46,852 nt of DNA from Candidatus Rokuibacteriota bacterium (GCA_016209635.1 JACQWC010000258.1:1-46852); one strand, 5' to 3'; shown: positions 35,410 to 46,659, counted from the first letter of the stretch. A program made the numbers and translations. Notes: generated by a model not told the origin, from the sequence alone.

Positions 35410-37196
35410 CCGAGGGGCTTGGAGGCTGGCAGCGGTCCCACCCTTGCGGGGCGCTCCGGGCCGGGGACGCCGGAGCCCCGGTCACCCTGATGGGATGGGT
35501 CCATCGCCGGCGGGACCACGGCGGGCTGATCTTCGTCGACCTCCGCGACCGGTCGGGCCTCGCCCAGTGCGTGTTCGACGAGGCGACGGGACGGAGCGCG
35601 TACGAGCGGGCGCAGGCCGTTCGCGGCGAGTTCGTCGTCGCCGTGCGCGGCGTCGTGGCGCGGCGTCCGGCCGGGACCGAGAACGCGAAGCTCCCGACCG
35701 GCGAGGTCGAGGTCCACGTCCGGGCGATGAAGGTCCTGAACGAGTCGCGGCCGCTCCCGTTCCCCATCGAGGACACGGTCGACGTGGACGAGTTGACCCG
35801 CCTCCAGCACCGCTATCTCGACCTCCGCCGCCCGTCGATGTACCGGAACTTCGCGATCCGGGACGCCGTGTACCAGGCCGTCCGCGACTACCTCCACGGG
35901 CACGGCTTCCTGGAGGTGGAGACGCCGTTTCTCACCCGCTCGACCCCCGAGGGGGCGCGCGACTTCCTCGTCCCGAGCCGCCTCAGCCGAGGGAGCTTCT
36001 ACGCGCTCCCCCAGTCGCCCCAGCTCTTCAAGCAGCTCCTGATGGTCGCCGGGTTCGAGCGGTACTTCCAGATCGTGCGCTGCTTCCGCGACGAGGATCT
36101 CCGCAAGGACCGCCAGCCCGAGTTCACCCAGATCGACGTCGAGACCTCGTTCCTGGACCGCGACGACTTCCTGCCGTTGATGGAGGGAATGGTCCGCGAG
36201 GTGGTGGGTCGCGTGCGTGGGATCGAGCTCCCGCAACCGTTCCCGCGGCTCACCTACGCGGAGGCCCTCGACCGCTACGGGTCGGACAAGCCCGATCTTC
36301 GCTTCGGGCTCCCGCTGATCGATCTGACCGATCTCTTCCGCGGGGGGGAGTTCCAGGCGTTCGCTCAAGTGGCGGCCACGGGCGGCGCGGTCAAGGCGCT
36401 CCGCGTGCCGGGCGCGGGAGGGATCAGCCGGAAGGAGGCGGACGACCTCGTGGCAACCGCGAAGGCCCTCGGCGGGCGGGGACTCGTCTGGGTGAAGGTC
36501 GCGGGCGAGGGGCTCCAGTCGCCCGTCGCGAGGTTCCTCGAGTCGATACGGCCCGCGTTGCTGGACCGGCTGGGCGCCGTGGCGGGCGATCTCCTGCTCC
36601 TGGTCGGCGACGCGATGCCGACCGCCGCGACGGTGCTCGGGCGGTTCCGCGTCGACCTGGCGCAGCGCCACGGGCTGATCCCGGCGGACCAGCACGCAGT
36701 CCTCTGGGTGGTGGACTTCCCCTTGGTCGAGTGGAGCCCAGAGGAGCGCCGGTGGCAGGCGATGCACCACCCGTTCACCGCGCCCCGCGACGAGGACGTG
36801 GCCCTGCTGGAGACCGATCCTGGCGCGGTGAAGGCGAAGGCCTACGACCTGGTCCTGAGCGGCCAGGAGGTGGGCGGTGGCAGCGTCCGCATCCACCAGC
36901 AGTCGATCCAGCAGAAGGTCTTCGACCTCCTGGGCATCACGAAAGACGAGGCGCGGGCGAAGTTCGGCTTCCTTCTCGACGCCCTCGAGTTTGGCGCGCC
37001 GCCGATGTGCGGCGTCGCCTTTGGCCTTGACCGGCTGGTCGCCATCCTCGCCGGGGAGGAGTCGATTCGAGAGGTCATCGCCTTCCCGAAGACGCAGAAG
37101 GGGACCGACCCGATGATGGAGGCCCCGGCGCCGGTGAGCGCCGCGCAGCTCCGGGAGCTCGGGATCGTCGTCATCGATTCGGAGAAGGACTCGTAG
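35406..37196 (+). CDS. aspS: Aspartyl-tRNA synthetase, probably non-discriminating (Asp/Asn)
   Basis: 596 residues, bacterial class II type. The N-terminal OB fold reads GWVHRRRDHGGLIFVDLRDRSG. The catalytic domain has FLEVETPFLTRSTPEGARDFLVPSR, RCFRDEDLRKDRQPEFTQIDVE and the final GVAFGLDRLVAIL, with a bacterial GAD insert between. His in RRRDHGG, where E. coli has RRRDLG, is associated with non-discriminating enzymes. GTG overlaps the hisS stop (GTGA); the track ORF from 34659 is over-extended. Confidence 0.95.
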   Translation: MTEGLGGWQRSHPCGALRAGDAGAPVTLMGWVHRRRDHGGLIFVDLRDRSGLAQCVFDEATGRSAYERAQAVRGEFVVAVRGVVARRPAGTENAKLPTGEVEVHVRAMKVLNESRPLPFPIEDTVDVDELTRLQHRYLDLRRPSMYRNFAIRDAVYQAVRDYLHGHGFLEVETPFLTRSTPEGARDFLVPSRLSRGSFYALPQSPQLFKQLLMVAGFERYFQIVRCFRDEDLRKDRQPEFTQIDVETSFLDRDDFLPLMEGMVREVVGRVRGIELPQPFPRLTYAEALDRYGSDKPDLRFGLPLIDLTDLFRGGEFQAFAQVAATGGAVKALRVPGAGGISRKEADDLVATAKALGGRGLVWVKVAGEGLQSPVARFLESIRPALLDRLGAVAGDLLLLVGDAMPTAATVLGRFRVDLAQRHGLIPADQHAVLWVVDFPLVEWSPEERRWQAMHHPFTAPRDEDVALLETDPGAVKAKAYDLVLSGQEVGGGSVRIHQQSIQQKVFDLLGITKDEARAKFGFLLDALEFGAPPMCGVAFGLDRLVAILAGEESIREVIAFPKTQKGTDPMMEAPAPVSAAQLRELGIVVIDSEKDS

Positions 37197-37199
37197 GAG

Positions 37200-38201
37200 T
37201 TGAGCGAAGCGACCACCATCACGCGCCGTCTCTCCCTGGCACCGGATGTCGACCTCCTCCCGCTGCTCGGGCGAAATGACGACCACCTCCGCACGCTGGA
37301 GTCCGAGCTCGATGTCCGCATCGTCGCCCGGGGACACGAGATCATGCTGAAGGGCGAGGAGCGACAGGTGAAGAAGGCGGAGCGCGCCCTGACCCAGCTC
37401 GCGGAGCTGGTGCGGTCCGGCGCGCCCGTGCGCTCCGGCGAGGTCCGCGCCGCCCTCCGGATGCTGTCCGACGACGAGGGCGCCGACCTCAAGTCGGTCT
37501 TCGCCGACGCGATCGCCGTGCCTTCCCGGAAGAAGTGGATCGCCCCGAAGACGCTCGGCCAGAAGCGCTACGTCGACGCGATCCGCGCCCACGACATGGT
37601 CTTCGCGATCGGGCCGGCCGGGACCGGCAAGTCGTTCCTCGCGGTGGCGATGGCGGTGTCGGCGCTGATGAAGCGGGAGGTCGCGCGGATCGTGCTCACA
37701 CGTCCCGCGGTGGAGGCGGGCGAGCGGCTCGGCTTCCTGCCCGGTGACCTCTACGAGAAGGTCCACCCCTACCTCCGCCCCCTCTACGACGCCCTCTACG
37801 ACATGCTCGAGTCGGAGAAGGTCGCGGGCCTCCTGGAGAAAGGCGCGATCGAGATCGCGCCGCTCGCCTACATGCGCGGGCGGACGCTGAACGACTCCTT
37901 CATCATCCTCGACGAGGCGCAGAACAGCACGACCGAGCAGATGAAGATGTTCCTCACGCGGCTCGGCTTCAACTCGAAGATGGTCATTACGGGCGACATC
38001 ACGCAGGTCGACCTACCGGCCTCGCGCGGCTCGGGGCTCATCGAGGTCCAGTCGGTGCTCAAGGGCATCCCGGGGATCGAGTTCGTCTACTTCACCGACC
38101 AGGACGTGGTCCGGCACCAGCTCGTCTCCGCGATCATCCGCGCGTACGACGCCCACGAGACGCGGGCGCGCGAGGGCGGCGCGGGCGCCGCGGAGGCGTG
38201 A
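37200..38201 (+). CDS. PhoH-family ATPase
   Basis: 333 residues from TTG, 3 nt after aspS. An N-terminal RNA-binding-like region (LLPLLGRNDDHLRTLESELDVRIVARGHEIML) precedes the P-loop domain: AIGPAGTGKSFLAVAMAVSAL (Walker A), ILTRPAVEAGERLGFLPGDLYEKV and SFIILDEAQNSTTEQMKMFLTRLG (Walker B). Sits directly before ybeY and era, the usual bacterial order, implying an RNA/ribosome-related role. Confidence 0.93.
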   Translation: MSEATTITRRLSLAPDVDLLPLLGRNDDHLRTLESELDVRIVARGHEIMLKGEERQVKKAERALTQLAELVRSGAPVRSGEVRAALRMLSDDEGADLKSVFADAIAVPSRKKWIAPKTLGQKRYVDAIRAHDMVFAIGPAGTGKSFLAVAMAVSALMKREVARIVLTRPAVEAGERLGFLPGDLYEKVHPYLRPLYDALYDMLESEKVAGLLEKGAIEIAPLAYMRGRTLNDSFIILDEAQNSTTEQMKMFLTRLGFNSKMVITGDITQVDLPASRGSGLIEVQSVLKGIPGIEFVYFTDQDVVRHQLVSAIIRAYDAHETRAREGGAGAAEA

Positions 38202-38662
38202 TGGGCGCGGTGGTCGTGAACCGCCAGGACCGGGTCCCCGTCGCCGGCGCCCGGCTCGCCGCCGCGGCCCGGCGCGCGCTCGCCGCGGTGGGACGGACGG
38301 GCGCGGCGGTCGAGGTCGCGGTGGTCGACGACCGGGAGATCAGGCGGCTGAACCACGCGTTCCGGCGGGTCGACCGACCGACCGACGTGCTGGCGTTTCC
38401 GCTCGAGGTCCCCGAGGCGGCGGGCGGCCTCGTCGGACAGGTCGTGATCTCGGCCGAGACCGCGCTCCGCCAGGCGCGGCGCGCGAGAGTGCCGGTCGCG
38501 CTGGAGCTGGACCTCCTCGTCACCCACGGGGTACTGCACCTCGTCGGCTACGACGATCGGGATCCCCTCGAGGCCGAGCTGATGCACCGTCGCGAGTCCC
38601 AGATCCTCGGCGCGCGCCGCCGACCACCGGCGCGGCTCATGGAGGGGCTCACCTCCGCGTGA
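38198..38662 (+). CDS. ybeY: Endoribonuclease YbeY
   Basis: 154 residues. Metal-dependent RNase for 16S rRNA 3' processing and ribosome quality control. RPTDVLAFPLEV and the metal motif THGVLHLVGYDDRD are recognisable. The usual third ligand is His (HGxLHLxGYDH); here it is Asp, a substitution also able to bind zinc. GTG 38198 (GTGA overlap with phoH) or ATG 38201 could be the start. GTGA overlap with era. Confidence 0.9.
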   Translation: MMGAVVVNRQDRVPVAGARLAAAARRALAAVGRTGAAVEVAVVDDREIRRLNHAFRRVDRPTDVLAFPLEVPEAAGGLVGQVVISAETALRQARRARVPVALELDLLVTHGVLHLVGYDDRDPLEAELMHRRESQILGARRRPPARLMEGLTSA

Positions 38663-39552
38663 TGCGTGCGGGCTTCGTCTCCCTCATCGGCCGTCCCAAC
38701 GCGGGAAAGTCAACGCTGCTGAACCGGCTCGTCGGTCAGAAGCTCGCGATCGTCTCCGCGCGTCCGCAGACGACCCGGAACCGCATCACGGGGATTCGGA
38801 ACCTTCCGGGGGCGCAGATCGTCTTCGTCGACACGCCGGGCCTCCATCCGGCGAGGGGGAAGCTCTCGGAGTTCATGGCGAAGACGGCCGAGCGGGCCGT
38901 CGAGGACGTCGACCTCGTCTGCCTCGTGGTGGACGGAGCGGAGCCCGGGGACGCGGACCAGCTCGTGCTCGGTCCCCTGCGCCGGCACCACGGGCCCGTG
39001 TTCTGCGTGCTGAACAAGGTCGACCGCGTCACGCCGAAGAGCCGCGTGCTCCGCCTGATCGAGACGTGGAGCCGCGCCCACCCGTTTCGCGAGGTGGTCC
39101 CCACCTCGGCCACGGACGGGACTAACTGCGATCGCCTCCTCGACCTCGTCGTCTCGCTCCTGCCCGAGCACCCCCCGTTCTTCCCCGAGGACGCGACGAG
39201 CGACCAGCCGGAAACCTTCTGGGTAGCCGAGGTGATCCGGGAGAAGATCTTCCACCTGACCCACCAGGAGGTGCCGTACGCGACCGCGGTCCGGGTGGAC
39301 GAGCTCGTCGAGCGGACCGGCCCCGAGTGCCTGTACATCGGCGCGACCATCTTCGTCGAGCACGACTCGCAGCGGGGCATCCTGATCGGGCGCGGGGGCG
39401 GGATGCTCAGGCGCATCGGCACCGCCGCCCGCCTCGAGCTCGAGGCCTTCTTCGGGATCAAGGTGTTCCTGTCGCTAGCGGTCCAGGTGCGGCGCAACTG
39501 GCGAAAGGACGCGCGCGCGCTGCGCGAGTTCGGGTTCCTCCTGACCTCCTGA
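38659..39552 (+). CDS. era: GTPase Era
   Basis: 297 residues. G1 [13 protein letters not shown]2 region [13 protein letters not shown]3 DTPGLH and G4 NKVD are intact, followed by the C-terminal KH domain ([30 protein letters not shown]). Binds 16S rRNA and helps 30S maturation. Starts at GTG 38659 or the adjacent ATG 38662. recO follows after 2 nt. Confidence 0.96.
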   Translation: MMRAGFVSLIGRPNAGKSTLLNRLVGQKLAIVSARPQTTRNRITGIRNLPGAQIVFVDTPGLHPARGKLSEFMAKTAERAVEDVDLVCLVVDGAEPGDADQLVLGPLRRHHGPVFCVLNKVDRVTPKSRVLRLIETWSRAHPFREVVPTSATDGTNCDRLLDLVVSLLPEHPPFFPEDATSDQPETFWVAEVIREKIFHLTHQEVPYATAVRVDELVERTGPECLYIGATIFVEHDSQRGILIGRGGGMLRRIGTAARLELEAFFGIKVFLSLAVQVRRNWRKDARALREFGFLLTS

Positions 39553-39554
39553 GC

Positions 39555-40333
39555 ATGGGGCTCGAGCGCTCGGCCGCGGTGGTCATCGGAAGCTTCCCGC
39601 TGGGGGAGAGCGATCGCGTCGTGACGTTCTTCACGCGGCAGTTCGGCAAGGTGCGCGGCGTCGCGAAGGCCGCGCGCCGGATGCGGTCGAGATTCGCCGG
39701 CGCCCTCGAGCTGTTCACGCTCGGCGAGCTGGTGTTCTTCGACACCGGTCGGAGCGATCTCGTGCGGGTCGATCACTTCGACATCGTGCGCCCGTTCGAC
39801 CGCGTCCGCGACGATCTCGACAGGCTGGGCCAGGCCGCGTGGATGGCGGAGTGCGTTGCCCGCCTCACCGCCGACCACGACGCCAACGCCGCCGTGTACG
39901 GGTTGCTGGTGCGTGCGCTCCGGAGCGTCGAGGCCTTGACCCCGCCGGGCCGGGTGGCCGTCGTCTTCGGCGTCCGCTGCGTCGACGCGCTGGGCCACCG
40001 GCTGCGCACCGATGCCTGCGTCGGCTGCGGCCGCGCGGCCCTCGCGGCGGGCCCCACCGCATGGATCGACGTCGCGGGCGGCGGCGTGGTGTGTGGAGCG
40101 TGTGCGACGGGCAACCCGGACGCCGTCAGGGTGGCGCCGGGGACCGTGAGCGCGCTGCGACGGTTGCGCCTGCTCGACTGGACCGAGGCGACCGGCGGGA
40201 GGCTCGGCCGGGCGGAATACGAGCTCCGCGAGGTTCTCGAGGCGCAGATCGCCCGCCTCATCGGCCAGGCGAGCCGCGCCTCGCGATTCGTGCGCGAGGT
40301 GAGCCGCGCCGCGTCTGTCCCGACGGGGTCGCG

Positions 40334-40337
<4 letters not shown>
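39555..40337 (+). CDS. recO: DNA repair protein RecO
   Basis: 260 residues: an N-terminal OB fold ([48 protein letters not shown]), a helical middle, and a C-terminal zinc finger with CVGCG and VCGACA. Loads RecA at gaps with RecR. The ATG at 39555 starts the conserved OB fold; the track ORF from 39327 is over-extended into era. ATGA overlap with glyQ. Confidence 0.93.
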
Positions 40338-41214
<877 letters not shown>

Positions 41215-41218
<4 letters not shown>

Positions 41219-43287
41219 CGCACGCGCTGCTCTTCGAGGTCGGCACCGAGGAGCTGCCCCCGTCGGAGCTGCCGACGGTGCTCCAGGCGCTCGAGGAGGG
41301 CGCCGGCCGGGCGCTCACCGAATCCCGGCTCGCCTTCGAATCGCTCCGCGTCCTCGCCACGCCACGGCGGCTGGCGCTCGCCGTCTCCGGGCTCGCGGCG
41401 CACCAGACCACGCAGCGCCTGACCGTCACGGGACCGCCGATGAAGGCGGCGTTCGACGCGGAGGGACGGCCCACGAAGGCGGCCGAAGGCTTCGCGCGCT
41501 CGCAGGGCGTCGGCGTCGACCGCCTGACCGTGATCCCGACCGAGCGGGGGGAGTACGCTGCGGTGGAGCGGACCGAGGCGGGCCGCCCGGCGGCCGAGAT
41601 CCTCGGCGAGCTGCTCCCACGTCTGGTATCCTCGCTCCCGTTCTCGAAGCAGATGCGCTGGGGCGCGGGCGACGTCCGCTTCGTTCGCCCGATCCGCTGG
41701 GTGGTTGCGCTCCTCGACGCGGGCGTCCTTCCCCTCGCGGTGTGCGGGGTAACCGCCGATCGCGTGACCTACGGGCATCGCTTCCTCCGCCCTGAGCCGA
41801 TCGTGTTGAGCGAGCCGGGCGAGTATCCGGCGCGGCTCGAGCGCGCGTTCGTGATCCCCGACGTGACGGCGCGCCGCGACATGGTCCGGGACCAGGTGGA
41901 GTCCGCCGCCGCGGCGTCCGGCCACCGCGCGCGCGTCGACGCCGCGACCCTCGAGACGGTTGTCCACCTGGTCGAGTACCCGGTGGCCGTCGTCGGGACG
42001 TTCGCGGAGACCCACCTCAAGCTGCCGCGGGAGGTCGTCGAGACACCGATCCGGCGCCACCAGAAGTGTTTTCCGGTGGAGACGCCCGGCGGCGAGCTGG
42101 CGCCGCTGTTCGTGACGGTATCCAACATGCCCGGCGCGGATCCGGCGGAGATCCGTCGCGGCAACGAGCGGGTGATCCGGGCCCGGCTCGCCGACGCTGA
42201 CTTCTACTTCCGGGAAGATCTGAAGGTCGCTCCCGCCGACCGCCTGCCCCGGCTCGCGGGAATGGTGTTCCACGAGCGGCTCGGCAGCTTGCTGGAGAAG
42301 ACCGAGCGGGTTACCGCGCTCGCCGAGCACTTGGCATCGGGTTTCGACCCCGTGGAACGGGAAGCGCTTCGGCGGGCAGCCCGCCTGGCGAAGTCGGATC
42401 TCCCCTCGGGGATGGTCCGCGAGTTCCCGGAGCTCCAGGGTGTGATCGGCGAGGAGTATGCGCTCCGGGCCGGAGAGCCGCCGGCCGTGGCGCTGGCGAT
42501 CCGCGAGCACTATCTGCCGCGGTCGGCCGACGACGCGCTGCCCCGCTCGCTGCCCGGCGCGATCCTGAGCGTCGCGGACAAGGTCGACTCCGTCGTCGGC
42601 TGCATCGCCGCGGGGCTCGTGCCGACCGGCTCGCAGGACCCGTACGCGCTCCGGCGCCACGCCCAGGGCATCGTGCAGATCGCGCTCGGGAGACCGCTGC
42701 GCTTCTCGCTCGAGGGCCTCGTCGACCGCGCGCTCGCGCTGGTCGCCGGAAGGCTCGTCGAGTCGCCCGAGGCGACGCGCGAGCGGGTGTTGGAATTCTT
42801 CCGCCTCCGGCTGGAGACGACCCTGGCCTCGCGCGGGCTGCGCGCCGATGTCGTCGACGCCGTCCTGTCGAGCGGATTCGACGACATCGTCCAGGCCACG
42901 AAGCGGGCCGAGGCGCTGACGACGCTGATGGGCCGTCCGGACTGGGAGCCGCTCGTCATCACGTTCAAGCGCACGATCAACATCCTGCCACTGCGCGCGA
43001 TCGGTGCGGTGGATCCAACGGCGTTCGTGGACGACGCCGAGCGCCAGCTCCACGTGGAGACGGAGGCGTGCCGCCCCCGCGTCCGCGCGGCGCTGGACGC
43101 AGAGGACTTCGCGACGGCGCTGAGCGAGCTAGTCGTGCTGCGGCCGCTCGTCGATCGGTTCTTCGACGCGGTGCTGGTGATGGACAGGGACCCTGCGATT
43201 CAGGAGAACCGCCTGGCCCTGGTCAAGGCGATTGCCGACCTGGTACTCCCGGTCGGCGATCTTCGAAGAATCCAGCCGGCAGCATAG
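41215..43287 (+). CDS. glyS: Glycyl-tRNA synthetase beta subunit
   Basis: 690 residues from [20 protein letters not shown]. Conserved blocks include [41 protein letters not shown] and the HD-like region [26 protein letters not shown]-terminal anticodon-binding domain follows, ending [19 protein letters not shown]. The last 65 nt are also coding for mrcA on the other strand. Confidence 0.96.
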
Positions 43288-45343
43288 GGGTGCGCTCGGG
43301 CGTCCACGGGTCGGTCGCTCGGCGAGGGCCGCAGAGGACCGACGGTTCGGTGCCTCGGACGAACGCCATGGTGACGACCCGGACGCACTCGTTCGATGGG
43401 TCGAGATCGACCGGCGCCGTCACCACCCGGTCGGGGACCGGAAAGTCCTCCTTCGGGCTGTCGCCGAGGACCCGGCCCATGTACGCCACCCAGATCGGCA
43501 CCGCCACCCGCGAGCCTGTCTCGTCGCGGCCGAGGCTTCGCGGCCGGTCGTAGCCCACCCACACGCCCGTCGCCAGCCGCGGGGTGAAGCCGATGAACCA
43601 GGCGTTCGAGTAATCGTTCGTCGTCCCGGTCTTCGCCGCGATCGGCCGCGCGAGGACCTTCGCCCCCTGGCCAGTCCCTCGCTCGATCACGCCACGCAGC
43701 ATATGGGTGACCACGTACGCGGTCTCAGGTGAGATCGCCTCCTTGCCCTGGGGAAAGTGCTCCTCGAGCAGCTTGCCCTGCGCGTCGGTGAGGTAGCGGA
43801 TCGTCGTGGCGGGTATCCAGATACCCTGGTTCGCGAGCGCGGAGTAGGCGGACGTCAGCTCGAGCAGCGTGAGATCGGAGCTGCCCAAGGCCAGCGTGAG
43901 GTCGGTGTTCAGCGGGCTCGAGATGCCGAGCCGCCGCGCGACGTGGATCGTGCGATTGATCCCAACGCGCTCCTGGAGCTTGACGGTGACGACGTTGACG
44001 GAATCCTCGATCGCCTGCTGGAGGGTTGTCGGCCCGCGGAACTTCCGGTCGTAGTTGTCCGGTTTCCAGGCCTGACCGTTCTGGCCGACCGGGTAGGTGA
44101 CCGGCGAATCCTCGATGCGCGTCGCAGGGGTGAATCCGGCCTCCAGAGCGGCGATGTACACGAACGGCTTGAACGCCGACCCGGGCTGGCGCTTCGCCTG
44201 GACCGCGCGGTTGAACTCGCTGCGGAAGAAATCGTAGCCGCCGACCATCGCACGCACGTAGCCGGTCTGCGGCTCGATGGTGACGATCGCGCCCTCCGGG
44301 TGCTCGCCCGGACGTGTCTTGCTCGAGCGGGTCTCGAGCGCCTTGAGGCCGTCGCGGAGCGCCTGCTCGGCGATGAGCTGCATCGACGGATTCAGCGTCG
44401 TGTAGACCTGGAGCCCTCCTTTGAAGACCATGTCGGCACCGTACTTCGCCTCGAGCGTCTGCTGGACGTATTCGAGGAAGTACTGCCCGGTCGTCCGGCG
44501 GCGCTCGGGCGGGATGAGCCCGAGGTCCGTCCTCGCGAGCCGCTTCGACTCGCCGTCCTTCAGCTTGCCGTACTCGACGAGGCGGCGGAGCACGAGCTCG
44601 CGCCGGCGCTTGGCGGCCTCGGGATGGTCGAAGGGGGAGTAGCTCGTCGGGGCGCGCGGCAGTCCGGCGAGGAGGGCAGATTCGCGCACGTTCAGCTCCG
44701 AGACCGACTTGCCGAAGTACGTGCGCGCCGCCGCCTCGATCCCGTACGCGCCGTGGCCGAAGTACACCTGGTTGAGGTACATCTCGAGGATACGGTCCTT
44801 CGAGTAGCGCCGCTCGAGCTCAAGCGCCAGGACGGCCTCCTTGAGCTTACGCTCGAGGCTCTTGTCCGGCGTGAGGAAAAGTACTTTCGTCAGCTGTTGG
44901 GTGATCGTGCTCCCGCCCTCGACAATCCTTCCCCGCTGGGTGTTCTGGAAGATCGCGCGAGCGACCCCGATCGGGTCGATCCCCCAGTGGTAGTAGAAGC
45001 GTCGGTCCTCCGTGGCGATGACCGCGTCTCGGAGCGTCTGCGGGACCTGGGCGAGGGGCACGAAGATTCGGCGCTCGACGTGCAGCTCCGTGATCAGCTC
45101 GTCGTTGTCGTCGTAGAGCTTGGTCCCCTGGAGCGGCTGGAACGACTCGAGCGCAGTGACCGAGGGCAGGGACCGCGGGAGGAAAGCGAACGCCCACAGC
45201 GCGGCGACGGCCACGGCGGATCCCAGGAGGAGCGCGGTCACGCCGGCGCCGATCAGAATGCCGCGCAGCCAGCGGCGCGGCCGGGCGTGGGACGAGGCGC
45301 GCCGCGGGCGATGGGTGGCCACCTTCGACTTCTCCGAGACCAT
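43223..45343 (-). CDS. mrcA: Penicillin-binding protein 1A (bifunctional glycosyltransferase/transpeptidase)
   Basis: 706 residues. A cytoplasmic basic N-terminus and one membrane anchor (GILIGAGVTALLLGSAVAVAALWAF) precede the GT51 domain (ATEDRRFYYHWGIDPIGVARAIFQN, GGSTITQQLTK). The transpeptidase has GSAFKPFVYIAALE (SxxK), EDSVNVVT (SxN) and AAKTGTTNDYSNAWF (KTG). Polymerises and cross-links peptidoglycan in the periplasm. The ATG lies 8 nt after a TATAAT. The 3' end overlaps glyS by 65 nt. Confidence 0.96.
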   Translation of the reverse strand: MVSEKSKVATHRPRRASSHARPRRWLRGILIGAGVTALLLGSAVAVAALWAFAFLPRSLPSVTALESFQPLQGTKLYDDNDELITELHVERRIFVPLAQVPQTLRDAVIATEDRRFYYHWGIDPIGVARAIFQNTQRGRIVEGGSTITQQLTKVLFLTPDKSLERKLKEAVLALELERRYSKDRILEMYLNQVYFGHGAYGIEAAARTYFGKSVSELNVRESALLAGLPRAPTSYSPFDHPEAAKRRRELVLRRLVEYGKLKDGESKRLARTDLGLIPPERRRTTGQYFLEYVQQTLEAKYGADMVFKGGLQVYTTLNPSMQLIAEQALRDGLKALETRSSKTRPGEHPEGAIVTIEPQTGYVRAMVGGYDFFRSEFNRAVQAKRQPGSAFKPFVYIAALEAGFTPATRIEDSPVTYPVGQNGQAWKPDNYDRKFRGPTTLQQAIEDSVNVVTVKLQERVGINRTIHVARRLGISSPLNTDLTLALGSSDLTLLELTSAYSALANQGIWIPATTIRYLTDAQGKLLEEHFPQGKEAISPETAYVVTHMLRGVIERGTGQGAKVLARPIAAKTGTTNDYSNAWFIGFTPRLATGVWVGYDRPRSLGRDETGSRVAVPIWVAYMGRVLGDSPKEDFPVPDRVVTAPVDLDPSNECVRVVTMAFVRGTEPSVLCGPRRATDPWTPERTPMLPAGFFEDRRPGVPGRQSP

Positions 45344-45351
45344 GTGAACTC

Positions 45352-45357
45352 ATTATA
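45352..45357 (-). promoter_or_regulatory. -10 box of mrcA
   Basis: Consensus TATAAT on the minus strand (plus-strand attata), 8 nt from the mrcA ATG, predicting a leaderless or nearly leaderless message. No good -35 stands out 16-18 bp upstream. Confidence 0.55.
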
Positions 45358-45387
45358 CCGGGACGGCCACCCGGGGGGTGCGGCGCC

Positions 45388-45416
45388 TTGCACGCTGGAG
45401 GGGCGTGTGATACAAC
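45388..45416 (+). promoter_or_regulatory. Promoter of tyrS
   Basis: TTGCAC (45388-45393), 17-bp spacer, TACAAC (45411-45416), in the divergent mrcA-tyrS spacer. The tyrS TTG start at 45426 lies 9 nt after the -10. A two-codon ATG-CCT-TGA just before it is out of frame. Confidence 0.5.
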
Positions 45417-45425
45417 GCCGATGCC

Positions 45426-46649
45426 TTGAGCCGGACCACGTTTTCCGCCGTCGACGAGCAGATGCGGGTGATCGCACGCGGCACCGCCGACATCATTGTA
45501 GAAGCCGAGCTGTGCGCGAAACTCGAGCGCTCACGCGCGTCAGGCCAGCCGCTCAGGGTGAAGCTCGGACTCGATCCGACGGCTCCCGATCTCCACCTGG
45601 GTCACACGGTCGTGCTGAGGAAGCTGCGGGACTTCCAGGACCTGGGACACCAGGTGATCGTGATCATCGGCGACTTCACCGGCATGATCGGCGACCCCAC
45701 CGGGCGGTCCGAGACACGAAAGCCGCTGACCTGGGACGAGATCCGCGCGAACGCGGAGACCTACCGCACGCAGCTCGACAAGGTGCTGGAGATGTCGCGC
45801 ACGCGGATCGAGTTCAACTCGTCGTGGCTCGGGCCGCTCGCCATGGAGGACGTGATCCGCTTGACTGCGCACGTGACCGTCGCGCAGATGCTGCAGCGGG
45901 AGGACTTCGCCGCGCGGTACGCCGCCGGGCGGCCCATCAGCCTGCACGAGCTCCTCTACCCGATCGCCCAGGGCTACGACTCGGTGGCCCTCGCCGCCGA
46001 CGTAGAGCTGGGAGGGACCGACCAGACGTTCAACCTCCTGGTCGGCCGGGACCTCCAGCGGGCGTGCGGGCAGGAGCCCCAGATCGCGCTCACCGTCCCG
46101 CTCCTCGAGGGACTCGACGGCGTGCAGAAGATGTCCAAGAGCCTCGGGAACTACGTCGGGATCAACGAGAGGCCGGAGGACATCTACGGCAAGGTGATGT
46201 CGATCTCCGACGAGCTGATGTGGCGCTACTTCGACCTGCTGACGCGCATTCCGGAGACCGATATCGCGGCCCTGCGTGCGGGGCACCCGATGGAGGCCAA
46301 GCAGCGGTTGGCCGCGACGCTCACCGCCGACTATCACGGGGCGGCCGCGGCGACGCGGGCGGCCGCTCACTTCGCCCGGGTCCACCAGAAGCGCGAGGTC
46401 CCCGTCGAGGTCGACGAAGTTCGGCTGTCCGGGCCCCGGCCACTCTGGGCCGTCCTGCGGGACGCGAAGCTCGTGGCCTCGGGCTCCGAGGCCCGGCGCA
46501 TGATCCAGCAGGGCGCGGTCGAGGTGGATGGACGGCAGGTCTCCGCCGGCGGCGAGGCGTTGAGCCCCGGCCGCGGCTACCTGATCAAGGTAGGAAAGCG
46601 CCGGTTCAAGCGGGTGATCCTCGAGGGCGGGGCCGAGCCGGCGGAGTGA
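45426..46649 (+). CDS. tyrS: Tyrosyl-tRNA synthetase
   Basis: 407 residues, class I. The HIGH-type motif is in GLDPTAPDLHLGHTVVLRKL, the KMSKS motif in GVQKMSKSLGNYVGI, and Tyr-binding elements include QGYDSVALAADVELGGTDQTFNLL. A C-terminal S4 RNA-binding domain is present (ASGSEARRMIQQGAVEVDGRQVS). Belongs to the TyrZ-like bacterial branch with the linker and S4 tail. TTG 45426 was chosen for homology upstream of the first in-frame ATG (45462). Confidence 0.95.
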   Translation: MSRTTFSAVDEQMRVIARGTADIIVEAELCAKLERSRASGQPLRVKLGLDPTAPDLHLGHTVVLRKLRDFQDLGHQVIVIIGDFTGMIGDPTGRSETRKPLTWDEIRANAETYRTQLDKVLEMSRTRIEFNSSWLGPLAMEDVIRLTAHVTVAQMLQREDFAARYAAGRPISLHELLYPIAQGYDSVALAADVELGGTDQTFNLLVGRDLQRACGQEPQIALTVPLLEGLDGVQKMSKSLGNYVGINERPEDIYGKVMSISDELMWRYFDLLTRIPETDIAALRAGHPMEAKQRLAATLTADYHGAAAATRAAAHFARVHQKREVPVEVDEVRLSGPRPLWAVLRDAKLVASGSEARRMIQQGAVEVDGRQVSAGGEALSPGRGYLIKVGKRRFKRVILEGGAEPAE

Positions 46650-46659
46650 GCCGAGGTAC

